Source: a virus
Virus record (IMG/VR): IMGVR_UViG_3300007511_001472
Span: 1-53,593 of that record
Length of the DNA stretch: 53,593 nt
Reading direction: 5' to 3' (one strand)
Shown here: piece after piece, positions 15,108 to 23,496 of the stretch
How positions within the stretch are numbered: the first letter of the stretch is position 1
How the letters are laid out: each line of letters begins with the position of its first letter
Notes under the pieces: generated by a model
The model's input: only the letters and a program-made list of their open reading frames with translations
The model's database searches: none
Told to the model about the DNA's origin: nothing
Translations under genes and position numbers: made by a program

Positions 15108-15410
15108 ATGACAACCAAAGAAACAAATGTGATTACTGAAGAAGAAGTACACACCAACCCTATGCTAGCGACAACTCCGGACAATAATTCGGAACTAAAA
15201 CAATATCTCATTAATTATACCGGTGCTAAACTACAACCGGACAATGAGAAGGTAACGGCCCATATGATTATTGAGACTGTGGCTGCTGACTTTCCGGAAT
15301 TAGTTTATGTTATCGCAGAGGAGAACTTTCTAAGAGGATATCAATTAGGACTAAATGATGCAGGAACACTTAAGACAGAAACAGATGAAACTGAACCAGC
15401 CGGGACATGA
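15108..15410 (+). CDS. Hypothetical small acidic protein
   Basis: A 100-residue acidic protein with a disordered N terminus and a predicted helical middle (HMIIETVAADFPELVYVIAEE). It has a good ribosome site (AGGAGC) and a sigma70-like promoter. The next gene overlaps its 3' end, implying that the two are made together. I recognise no domain. Confidence 0.6.
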   Translation: MTTKETNVITEEEVHTNPMLATTPDNNSELKQYLINYTGAKLQPDNEKVTAHMIIETVAADFPELVYVIAEENFLRGYQLGLNDAGTLKTETDETEPAGT

Positions 15411-16056
15411 TTTTTATACCAGCCGCGGCACCCATGTTTATTTTAAAAATCAGCTAAAAAATCCAAACATCAGCCCTGAAGCAGTTGTTGCTTCAGTTGA
15501 AGAAAAGATCCCCGATCACCTATTGTCAGAAATGGAGATGATCATAATCGGGCATTTTAAAGAATTTGAAGAAAGGTACATTAGTGCCTTTTATAAAGAC
15601 GGCATCTTACACATATCAAACGTTCAGGAAAGTGAAGAAGATCTGATAGACGATATAGTACATGAGATCGCACACTCGATTGAAGCACCGTACGGTTACG
15701 AGATATATGCAGACCAAAGAATAAAATCTGAGTTCTTGCAAAAAAGAGGCTCACTCTATAATAAATTAAACGCTCTTGGTTATAAGGCTCCCAAAAGCTG
15801 GTTTACCAATACAGAGTATGATGAAGATTTCGATAACTTCTTGTTTCAAACAGTGGGAAGAGATAAGCTGAGGATGATATGCACTGGGCTATTTATAAAT
15901 GCTTATGCAGCAACCTCACTAAGAGAATACTTTGCAACGGGGTTTACCGATTTTTATCTTTACGCGAATAAAACACTGCTTAAAACGATATCTCCGCTGC
16001 TAGCGCAAAAACTTTTTTTCCTTCACGACATAAAAAACCTTGACGAAAGCATCTGA
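15355..16056 (+). CDS. HExxH zinc metallopeptidase-like protein
   Basis: This 233-residue protein (223 if the ATG at 15385 is used) has HEIAHSIE near residue 102, with His-Glu-x-x-His for zinc and catalysis. The downstream REYFATGFTDFYL is a plausible place for a third ligand. The first start is favoured by AGGA a few bases upstream; the second reduces the overlap with the previous gene. It is the second metallopeptidase-like protein in the window and unrelated in sequence to the 2277 product. Its target is unknown. Confidence 0.65.
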   Translation: MMQEHLRQKQMKLNQPGHDFYTSRGTHVYFKNQLKNPNISPEAVVASVEEKIPDHLLSEMEMIIIGHFKEFEERYISAFYKDGILHISNVQESEEDLIDDIVHEIAHSIEAPYGYEIYADQRIKSEFLQKRGSLYNKLNALGYKAPKSWFTNTEYDEDFDNFLFQTVGRDKLRMICTGLFINAYAATSLREYFATGFTDFYLYANKTLLKTISPLLAQKLFFLHDIKNLDESI

Positions 16057-16068
16057 TGTGGTTATAAT
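16040..16068 (+). promoter_or_regulatory. Strong sigma70-like promoter leading into the nuclease/glycan operon
   Basis: TTGACG (16040-16045), a 17-base spacer and TATAAT (16063-16068) are nearly consensus. The -35 lies inside the end of the metallopeptidase gene. No comparable promoter is obvious in the next 20 kb, so it may drive much of the glycan operon. Confidence 0.75.
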
Positions 16069-16089
16069 AATAAGAAACATGGAGTTTGT

Positions 16090-16863
16090 GTGCCGCACAT
16101 AAGTTATAGTGAGCTAAAAGATTGGGCGTTTTGCGCCTTTTACCATAAATTAACAAGAGTAGATAAGATAGATGGCTTCAAGGGTAATGCTTACACTGCT
16201 TTCGGCTCTGCTATTCATGATGTATGTGAAAAGAAGCTTCTAAAAGAGAGTTTTAATGAAGAAGAACACTTTATTAAGGCATTCGAGGAAAACCTTGCTA
16301 ACTTACCAGGTGATGTTGATGTAGATCCTAAGATGACTTCAGATATGCATGTACAAGGCAAGGCAATTTTGCCTGAGATTGAGGATGCTCTGAGCGAATA
16401 CTTTGGTGAATACGAAGTGTTAGCAACAGAGCTTCCACTTTATGAACCTATAAAGGACGAAAAAGAACATAACTTTAAGGGATATATCGATGCAATCGTT
16501 GCAACGCCCGATGGAAAGGTTCACATTTTTGATTGGAAGACTTGTTCTTGGGGGTGGAACCAACGGCGCAAAAGTGAAAAGATGACAACTTATCAGCTAA
16601 CCCTTTACAAGCACTTCTTCGCACAAAAGACAGACACAGATCCAAAATATATTGAAACACACTTTGCTCTACTCAAAAGAACAGCTAAAAACAATAGAGT
16701 TGAATTCTTTCGAGTAACAAGTGGCCCAAAGAAAACTGAAAACGCTTTAAAGGTTTTAAGAACCGCGCTTTGGAACATCAAGAAAGGACGAACTATCAAG
16801 AATAAGGCGTCCTGTACATCCGGCTTCGGATGCAAATTTTATAACACAGAACACTGTAAGTGA
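16090..16863 (+). CDS. PD-(D/E)XK nuclease, Cas4/RecB-like, possible Fe-S cluster
   Basis: This 257-residue protein starts at GTG with ATGGAG upstream. It has FGSAIHDVCEKKL (the conserved His region), GYIDAIV followed by VHIFDWKTCSW (the D...DWK core of PD-(D/E)XK nucleases) and a QLTLYKHFF motif. One Cys near the N terminus (FCAF) and three at the C terminus (C-x5-C-x7-C) mirror the four-Cys Fe-S site of Cas4/AddB-type nucleases. It is probably a single-strand exonuclease used in phage recombination or repair. No cas genes or CRISPR array are present. It opens the operon that continues into glycosyltransferases. Confidence 0.8.
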   Translation: MPHISYSELKDWAFCAFYHKLTRVDKIDGFKGNAYTAFGSAIHDVCEKKLLKESFNEEEHFIKAFEENLANLPGDVDVDPKMTSDMHVQGKAILPEIEDALSEYFGEYEVLATELPLYEPIKDEKEHNFKGYIDAIVATPDGKVHIFDWKTCSWGWNQRRKSEKMTTYQLTLYKHFFAQKTDTDPKYIETHFALLKRTAKNNRVEFFRVTSGPKKTENALKVLRTALWNIKKGRTIKNKASCTSGFGCKFYNTEHCK

Positions 16864-16873
16864 GGATAATTTA

Positions 16874-18157
16874 ATGAAGAAAAAGAAAGTTTTGGTGCTC
16901 TCCGATCACCCGCTTTCGCCATCCGGGGTTGGAACCCAAACCCGGTATATGATCGAGGCGCTCCTTAAAACAGGGCGCTATCAATTTGTTTGTTTAGGCG
17001 GAGCAGTAAAACACAGAGAATACCAGATGCAGAAGGTTGATCCCTATGGGGAAGACTGGCGAATATTCCCTGTCGATGGATACGGAAACCCGGAAATCAT
17101 ACGTTCAATACTCCAGAAAGAAAGACCGGATGTATTATGGTTTATGACAGATCCTCGTTTTTATACGTGGCTATGGGAAATCGAGAATGAAGTGAGGATC
17201 AATGTCCCAATGGTTTATTATCATGTGTGGGATAACAACCCGGCGCCGTTCTACAATGCAAATTACTACAAATCTAATGATAAGGTAGTTTGTATATCAA
17301 AGGTTACAAAAGGCATTCTAGATACAGTTGCCCCAGACGTAGACAGCGAGTATCTTCCACATGCGGTAGACTCCGAGTCTTTCTATAAGTTCAAGACAGA
17401 AGAAGATCTCGCAAGAACCGCTGTTATTCGTGACCGCGTCGTAGGCGCCTCAACACAGTTCGCAAACCCGGAGAAGAAAATCTTTTTCTGGAATAATAGA
17501 AATGCACGCAGAAAACAGTCTGGAACACTTATTTGGTGGTTTAAAGAGTTCTTAGATGAAGTAGGTCATGACAAAGCGACTCTGCTTATGCATACTGATG
17601 CGCGAGACCCTCACGGACAAGACTTACCTCATATTTTGAACCACCTTAATATAACAGACGGACAGGTTTTGCTTTCAACTGATAAGGTTTCTCCACAAGA
17701 CCTCGCAGCAATGTACAACGCTGCGCATTTTACCATTAATATCTCGGATGCGGAAGGATTTGGACTAGGAACGTTAGAATCTTTAGCATGCGGAACTCCT
17801 ATTATTGTTAATATGACAGGTGGCTTACAAGAACAGGTTACCGATGGAAAGAACTGGTTTGGCTACGGCTTAGAACCTTCTTCAAAGGCGATTATTGGTT
17901 CTCTGCAAGTGCCATACATCTACGAGGATCGTATCACCCAGAAAGATTTTACAAGTGCTCTCAAAAAGGCGCTGAATATTTCACCAAAGACTTACAAGAA
18001 GATGTCGATACAAGGTAGAGAACATGTTCGTGCAAACTATAACTTTGACGATTATGAGAAAAACTGGGTTAAGATTATGGATGATGTTGTTGAAACATAC
18101 GGATCATGGAATGAAAGAAAACAATATAAACGCTGGCATTTGCTGGAGGTAGCATAA
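16874..18157 (+). CDS. GT4-type glycosyltransferase
   Basis: This 427-residue protein has a GT-B fold with the GT4 nucleotide-sugar site near residues 290-315: DAEGFGLGTLESLACGTPII, with Glu...Glu spaced as in the E-x7-E motif. The N terminus (VLVLSDHPLSPSGVGTQTR) is the usual Gly-rich acceptor-domain loop. It transfers a sugar, with retention, to a lipid-linked or protein acceptor in the cytoplasm. It is the first sugar gene of the operon and its stop overlaps the next ATG by one base. Donor and acceptor are unknown. Confidence 0.85.
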   Translation: MKKKKVLVLSDHPLSPSGVGTQTRYMIEALLKTGRYQFVCLGGAVKHREYQMQKVDPYGEDWRIFPVDGYGNPEIIRSILQKERPDVLWFMTDPRFYTWLWEIENEVRINVPMVYYHVWDNNPAPFYNANYYKSNDKVVCISKVTKGILDTVAPDVDSEYLPHAVDSESFYKFKTEEDLARTAVIRDRVVGASTQFANPEKKIFFWNNRNARRKQSGTLIWWFKEFLDEVGHDKATLLMHTDARDPHGQDLPHILNHLNITDGQVLLSTDKVSPQDLAAMYNAAHFTINISDAEGFGLGTLESLACGTPIIVNMTGGLQEQVTDGKNWFGYGLEPSSKAIIGSLQVPYIYEDRITQKDFTSALKKALNISPKTYKKMSIQGREHVRANYNFDDYEKNWVKIMDDVVETYGSWNERKQYKRWHLLEVA

Positions 18158-19419
18158 TGAAAAAGAAAGTATTCTTTAGAGGACCCCTTCTAACAAGATC
18201 GGGATACGGAGAGCAGGCTAGGTTCGCCATGCGGGCATTAGCTTCCCGACCAGATCTTTTCGATATTTATATTCAGCCTTTAGAGTGGGGAAAAACCTCG
18301 TGGACCAACGAGGATACCCCTGAGAGGGCTTGGATTGATAGAACTATAGAAAAGACCCTGCAATACATCCAACAAAACGGACAGTTTGATATATCGTTCC
18401 AAGTTACAATTCCAAATGAATGGGACAAACCAGCGCCGATTAATATTGGATACACAGCCGGGATTGAAACTACGAAAACATCACACCAATGGATTCAAAA
18501 GGGTAATGAGATGGACGGTATTATTGTAGTTTCCAACCACGCCAAAAATACTTTTTTAGCTACGGACTACCAACTCGTCAATCAACAAACAAACCAAACA
18601 ATGATTCTCAAGTTAGATACCCCAATCGAAGCAGTCAACTATCCAGCAAAGAAGTTTGATACTCTTCCGGATGTTGACTTGGATTTAGAATATGAACACA
18701 ATTTTCTCGTCGCTGCACAACTGGGTCCACGCAAAAACTTGCAAAATACTATTAAATGGTTTGTTGAGGAATTCCGAGAAGAAGAAGTAGGACTTGTTGT
18801 AAAGTGCTACGCTGCGAAGAACTGCCTATTAGATCGCGAGATGACAATGCAGAATCTTAGACAGTTAATCTCCTCATTGGGACAAAAGAAGTGTAAAGTG
18901 TATCTTCTGCATGGCGACATGACAGACGAAGAAATGCACTCCCTCCAAACACATCCTAAGATTTCCGCATTCTTATCCCTAGCTCATGGCGAGGGCTTTG
19001 GTTTGCCGATTTTTGAAGCAGCCTATTCTGGCAACCCTGTCATTGCAACTGGCTGGTCCGGTCAACTGGACTTTCTTGTTGACGAAGAGGGCAAGTCAAA
19101 CTTTTACAATGTAAATTTCGATCTTAACCAAGTACAACCAGCAGTTGTTTGGGATGGTGTCTTGATTGCTGACTCAATGTGGGCTTACCCTCGTGAACAA
19201 TCTGCAAAGAAGTGTATGCGCGACTGTTATAACGATATTGTAAATCAAACAGAAGGAAGCGTTGCAACATCTGCCCGCACCTTTGCTGAATCCGTGCAGG
19301 AGAGATTTTCGCAAGAAAAACAATATAAAGCTATGGTCGACGCCGTTCTCAAATTCTCTGGAAATCCAGAAGAAGAACAATGGAGAGATGTGTTGGACCA
19401 AGTGGTAGAGTATGATTAG
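18157..19419 (+). CDS. GT4-type glycosyltransferase
   Basis: This 420-residue GT-B protein starts at TAATG with the previous stop. The N-terminal loop (RGPLLTRSGYGEQARFAM) and the C-terminal donor motif near residue 275 (AHGEGFGLPIFEAAYSGNPV) are typical of GT4. It is similar in design to the 16874 product but clearly diverged, so the two probably use different donors or acceptors. The frame overlaps the next gene by eight bases. Specificity cannot be read. Confidence 0.85.
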   Translation: MKKKVFFRGPLLTRSGYGEQARFAMRALASRPDLFDIYIQPLEWGKTSWTNEDTPERAWIDRTIEKTLQYIQQNGQFDISFQVTIPNEWDKPAPINIGYTAGIETTKTSHQWIQKGNEMDGIIVVSNHAKNTFLATDYQLVNQQTNQTMILKLDTPIEAVNYPAKKFDTLPDVDLDLEYEHNFLVAAQLGPRKNLQNTIKWFVEEFREEEVGLVVKCYAAKNCLLDREMTMQNLRQLISSLGQKKCKVYLLHGDMTDEEMHSLQTHPKISAFLSLAHGEGFGLPIFEAAYSGNPVIATGWSGQLDFLVDEEGKSNFYNVNFDLNQVQPAVVWDGVLIADSMWAYPREQSAKKCMRDCYNDIVNQTEGSVATSARTFAESVQERFSQEKQYKAMVDAVLKFSGNPEEEQWRDVLDQVVEYD

Positions 19420-21079
19420 CAAAGAAGTAATCTTTATATCCGACTTCTTTATCAATGAGGTAATGGGTGGCGCAGAGTTTTGTAATGATGCTCTGATGAA
19501 ACTTTTAAGTCCGGATGTAAAGATTGCTAGTTTAAAGTCTGACCGTGCAACTGTTCAACTTGTTGAGAATAATCTTGATAAGTTCTTCATTGTCGCGAAC
19601 TTCTTTCAACTTGCTGAAAACGTAAAAGTAGCTTTAGCAAAAACGACGTACGTCATATTAGAGCACGATCACAAATATGTCCGCTCCAATAATCCTTCCT
19701 TATATAAAGATTTCCTTGCACCCGAAAGACAAATACAAAACAAGGCATTTTATAAGAACGCGTTAGCAGTGCTGTGTCAATCTAAAAAACACGCCGGCGT
19801 CGTTCAACGGAACCTCCTAATAAACAACATTGTAAATTTAGGCGGCAACATATGGAATGAGGAGCAACTCGCCACCTTAGAAAGCAATCTGCATGCTGAG
19901 AAAGTAATTAAGTATGGAATTCTTCAGTCTAATAATCGCAATAAAGGCATGCCAGCAGCGATCGCCTATTGTCAGAGAAATGGGATAGACTTTAAGTTAA
20001 TCGAACCCAAGCCATTTCCCGAGTTTATTAGAGACATTTCCCAAGTAGAAACATTAGTATTCTTTCCTCAATGGTTAGAAACATATAGTCGTTTTGCTAT
20101 CGAGTCAAGGATCCTTGGCTGCAAACTTATAACAAACAGCTTGATAGGCGCCACCAGCGAAGACTACTTTAAGCTAAAAGGTAAAGAGCTTTTAGATTTT
20201 ATAAGACAAAACAACCAGAATCTTCGTCAACGCTGGATTAAACTAATCGACAAGAGTGAGATAAAATACTTCCCGCCCTTAGATTTGCCAAAGATTACAG
20301 TATTTTGCCCTCTATATGCCGGCGAACAATATATCGAAGGCTTTCTGAAGTCTATGCAAGAGCAGACAATCTTTAACCAGTGCGAACTGATCATTATTGA
20401 TGCCAACTCTCCCGAAAATGAGAGCCAGCACATCGAAGAGTTTATGAAAGAGCATGAAAATGTAATTTACAAGCGATTAGATTATAGGGCGTCAGTAATG
20501 GAAACTGAAAATATGGCAATCCATATGGCAACGGGCGAGTTCTTTGCTCAAGCATGCGTTGATGATAGACATCATAGAGAATATCTTGAGATTATGGCAA
20601 AACATCTCCACTATCACGAGGACATAGATCTTGTTTATACAGATTGCCTCCAGACTAAAAAGCCAAATGAGACTGTGGAGACAAACTCTTCGTCTGGAAA
20701 CTATTACGAGCATTCGCGAAATGAGTTTTCTCCAGAGAACATGATCAAATGTCTGCCGGGCCCAATGCCTATGTGGAAGCTGAGTGTACACGAAAAATGT
20801 GGATATTTTGATGAAGGTTTATCGTATGCAGGAGATTGGGACATTTTTCTAAGAATGGTCGCAGCAGGTTCTAAATTTAAGAAAATTGATATTCCGCTGG
20901 GGCTATATTACTTTAATTCTGAGGGGTTATCAACCTCAACAGAAAACCAAATCCCTAGGGGAAAAGAAGAAGCAGAAGTCTTCTTTAAACATAAAAATGT
21001 ATTCGGTGAAGCGAACTACAATAAATATAAAAATTACTTCTCACAATTTATAAGGAATGAAAATGAGTCAACAACGTAA
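19412..21079 (+). CDS. Two-domain glycosyltransferase (GT-B-like N terminus, GT2 C terminus)
   Basis: This 555-residue protein seems bifunctional. Residues 1-285 resemble a GT-B sugar transferase with a weak donor site (RFAIESRILGCKLITNSLIG). Residues about 294-555 are a GT2 domain: ITVFCPLYAGEQYIEGFL, then IIIDANSPENES, with ACVDDRH near 382 as the metal-binding aspartates. Such fusions add two sugars in sequence. It shares little with the three GT2-like paralogues further down. The assignment of the C-terminal half is firm and of the N-terminal half moderate. Confidence 0.75.
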   Translation: MISKEVIFISDFFINEVMGGAEFCNDALMKLLSPDVKIASLKSDRATVQLVENNLDKFFIVANFFQLAENVKVALAKTTYVILEHDHKYVRSNNPSLYKDFLAPERQIQNKAFYKNALAVLCQSKKHAGVVQRNLLINNIVNLGGNIWNEEQLATLESNLHAEKVIKYGILQSNNRNKGMPAAIAYCQRNGIDFKLIEPKPFPEFIRDISQVETLVFFPQWLETYSRFAIESRILGCKLITNSLIGATSEDYFKLKGKELLDFIRQNNQNLRQRWIKLIDKSEIKYFPPLDLPKITVFCPLYAGEQYIEGFLKSMQEQTIFNQCELIIIDANSPENESQHIEEFMKEHENVIYKRLDYRASVMETENMAIHMATGEFFAQACVDDRHHREYLEIMAKHLHYHEDIDLVYTDCLQTKKPNETVETNSSSGNYYEHSRNEFSPENMIKCLPGPMPMWKLSVHEKCGYFDEGLSYAGDWDIFLRMVAAGSKFKKIDIPLGLYYFNSEGLSTSTENQIPRGKEEAEVFFKHKNVFGEANYNKYKNYFSQFIRNENESTT

Positions 21080-21476
21080 ATACCTCCCTACACTTTCTGA
21101 GCTATGCGATAGGTTGTCTATTGCTCAACTCAAAGAAGTGTTCATCCCCGAACACAAAGTAGAATATGCCCAAGAGATATCAGACATTTGTCATGATATA
21201 CAGCTTATTCTAAATGAAAGCCCCTCCAGTGTGAACGCAGAAACAATCAGGGCGATTGTCGTTCTTTCACAGATGAACCTGCACATTTGGCACAACGAAT
21301 CTCAAGTTCGTGCTGGTACTGGTGACGGCGACTTAGCACTTACTCATGGGCTTAACGGTTTAAGGAATGTGGCAAAGAACAAGATTCAAGAGATTAATGG
21401 CGGAAGAAAAGATTATAAGATTGATTGTCTAGCGGCAGATTTTAAAGATTGGGAAATCAGCTGGGATAATGACTGA
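21063..21476 (+). CDS. Hypothetical helical protein of the glycan locus
   Basis: A 137-residue protein starting at ATG 21063 with AAGGA six bases upstream; an ATG at 21057 is also in frame. It opens with LPTLSELCDRLSIAQLKEVF and includes a NLHIWHNESQVR stretch. Small all-helical proteins of this style often sit in polysaccharide clusters, but I cannot assign a family or catalytic residue. It overlaps both neighbours, so it is part of the operon. It might be a chaperone or regulator of the adjacent transferases. Confidence 0.55.
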   Translation: MSQQRKYLPTLSELCDRLSIAQLKEVFIPEHKVEYAQEISDICHDIQLILNESPSSVNAETIRAIVVLSQMNLHIWHNESQVRAGTGDGDLALTHGLNGLRNVAKNKIQEINGGRKDYKIDCLAADFKDWEISWDND

Positions 21477-22560
21477 GGTTTATGATTTTGATGTTGTCAT
21501 TATTGGAGCCGGACTTGTAGGATTAGCTGTAGCTAGAGAATTATCCTCGGTATATGATAATATTATATTAGTTGAAAAAGAGTCAAGTTTCGGGCAGCAC
21601 GTTTCGAGTCATAATAGCGAAGTTATCCACTCCGGCATATATTATCCCAAGGACGCCCTTAAAACTAAGCTATGTGTTGAGGGCAATAAATTGCTTTATA
21701 AATTTGCACAAAAATATGATATACCGCATAAGAAATGTGGAAAATTGATTGTGGCTACCTGCGCAGAAGAAGAACCTATTCTTGATCAACTTTATGAGCA
21801 GGGGAAGAAAAACGCGGTAGTAGGTATGTCAATGATTGGCAAATCAGAGATCGCCAAAATAGAGCCAGCCGTTAAAGCAACAAAGGCACTCCACGTAGAA
21901 TCTACAGGAATAATAGACAGCCATTCAGTTATGCAGCTGCTTGAGGCGTCAGTCTTAAATGCGGGGGTGATCACTCTGTATAATACTGAAATAACATCGA
22001 TTGATAAAAAAAATAACATTTATAAGTTGACAACTGATACAAATAATGATATTATACAAACAAGAATAGTAATTAACGCTGCAGGGCTCTGGAGCGACAC
22101 TATTGCGGCAATGGTGGGAATAAATGATTATAAGATCCATTGGTGTAAAGGCGAGTATTATAAAACCAACAAACATAGGAATATGAAAAAGCTGATTTAT
22201 CCGGTACCGGATCCTCAAGGCAAGTATTTGGGAATTCATACGGTACTAGATTTAAATGGCGGACTTCTTTTCGGACCAAATGCATATTATGTAGACAATC
22301 TCTCTTATGATATGAAAGAGAATAACAAGTCCCAGTTTTATGAGGCGATTAATCGATATTTAGATATTGGTTGGTGCGAGATAGAACCAGCGTTAACTGG
22401 CATAAGACCAAAACTTCAAGCTCCCGGCGAGAAATTTAGAGATTTTGTAATAGAAAATAACCAAAAACATGAGAATTTTATCAACATAGTAGGAATAGAA
22501 TCACCGGGCTTGACAGCCTGTCTTGCTATTGCTAAACATACAAGGGGAATTATTAGATGA
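21469..22560 (+). CDS. FAD-dependent oxidoreductase (DAO family, LhgO-like)
   Basis: This 363-residue protein begins with a Rossmann FAD site (FDVVIIGAGLVGLAVARELS) and then VSSHNSEVIHSGIYYPKDA, the hallmark of L-2-hydroxyglutarate oxidase-like members of the DAO family. The C terminus (NIVGIESPGLTACLAIAKH) also matches. These enzymes oxidise a hydroxy or amino acid to the keto acid. In a sugar cluster it may oxidise a hydroxy-acid substituent. It starts eight bases inside the previous gene and overlaps the next by four. Confidence 0.8.
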   Translation: MTEVYDFDVVIIGAGLVGLAVARELSSVYDNIILVEKESSFGQHVSSHNSEVIHSGIYYPKDALKTKLCVEGNKLLYKFAQKYDIPHKKCGKLIVATCAEEEPILDQLYEQGKKNAVVGMSMIGKSEIAKIEPAVKATKALHVESTGIIDSHSVMQLLEASVLNAGVITLYNTEITSIDKKNNIYKLTTDTNNDIIQTRIVINAAGLWSDTIAAMVGINDYKIHWCKGEYYKTNKHRNMKKLIYPVPDPQGKYLGIHTVLDLNGGLLFGPNAYYVDNLSYDMKENNKSQFYEAINRYLDIGWCEIEPALTGIRPKLQAPGEKFRDFVIENNQKHENFINIVGIESPGLTACLAIAKHTRGIIR

Positions 22561-23495
22561 AAAAAGAACACGTATTAGTCACAGGAGGCGCCGGTTATAT
22601 AGGCTCTGAACTGATCGATTACTTACTCCACGCAGGATATACTGTAACAGCGCTCGATAACTTAATGTATGATCCGACATCGTTGCTGCGCTATACCAAC
22701 AATCCAGATTTTGGCTTCATCAAGGGGGACGTTAGAAACGTTCTATTGATGGAACGCCTTATGGCAGAAGCAGACATTATTATACCTTTGGCGGCATTGG
22801 TTGGCTTTCCTTTGTGCGATGAGGACCCCCGCGGTGCCCAAGAGATTAACCATGACGTTAATACTTGGATAGCAAAAAACAAAAAGCCAAATCAAAAGGT
22901 TATCTACCCCTGCACTAACTCTGGCTATGGTGTCAGTGTTGACGGCTCTGTCTGTACAGAAGAATCACCCCTTAATCCTATTTCGCTCTACGGACGCACC
23001 AAAGTGGCGGCAGAGAAAGAATATCAAGATGTTGATAACTGTATAACGTTTAGATTGGCTACTGTTTTCGGCCCGGGCTCTCGCATGCGTACTGACCTCC
23101 TTGTAAACAACTTTGTTCTTAAGACATTGCGTGAGAGAGTTCTGGTGTTATATGAGTGTGAGTTCATGCGCAACTATGTGCATCTTCATGATGTTTGCCG
23201 CGGCTTTATGTTTATGCTCCGTAACTGGGAAGATTGTAAAAATGAAACATATAATCTTGGAAATGACGAACTGAATATGAACAAGCTCCAGTTAGCCGAA
23301 AAGATTCAAGAGCATCTTCCTCTGGAGATTATCCGCGCGGAGATTAACAGTGATCCTGATACCCGCGACTACATTGTTAGTAGCGATAAGATTTATAATA
23401 AAGGCTACAAGTGTAAATATGATCTCGATGATGGAATCAGACAACTCATAACTGCATATGCTATCATAGAAAGCCCCTGGTACGCAAACTATTAA
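22557..23495 (+). CDS. NAD-dependent epimerase/dehydratase (extended SDR)
   Basis: This 312-residue enzyme has GGAGYIGSELIDYLL (NAD-binding, residues 10-24), TNSGYG in the Ser/Thr position and SLYGRTKVAAEKEY with the catalytic Tyr-x3-Lys near residue 145. It belongs to the extended SDR sugar-nucleotide epimerase family, but I cannot tell 4-epimerase from reductase. RNYVHLHDVC fits the usual late conserved segment. It is one of four SDR sugar enzymes in the locus. Confidence 0.85.
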   Translation: MKKEHVLVTGGAGYIGSELIDYLLHAGYTVTALDNLMYDPTSLLRYTNNPDFGFIKGDVRNVLLMERLMAEADIIIPLAALVGFPLCDEDPRGAQEINHDVNTWIAKNKKPNQKVIYPCTNSGYGVSVDGSVCTEESPLNPISLYGRTKVAAEKEYQDVDNCITFRLATVFGPGSRMRTDLLVNNFVLKTLRERVLVLYECEFMRNYVHLHDVCRGFMFMLRNWEDCKNETYNLGNDELNMNKLQLAEKIQEHLPLEIIRAEINSDPDTRDYIVSSDKIYNKGYKCKYDLDDGIRQLITAYAIIESPWYANY

Positions 23496-23496
23496 T

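Noticed and set aside
16090-16863. A CRISPR-Cas locus because of the Cas4-like nuclease
   Set aside because: I see no repeat-spacer array and no other cas gene.
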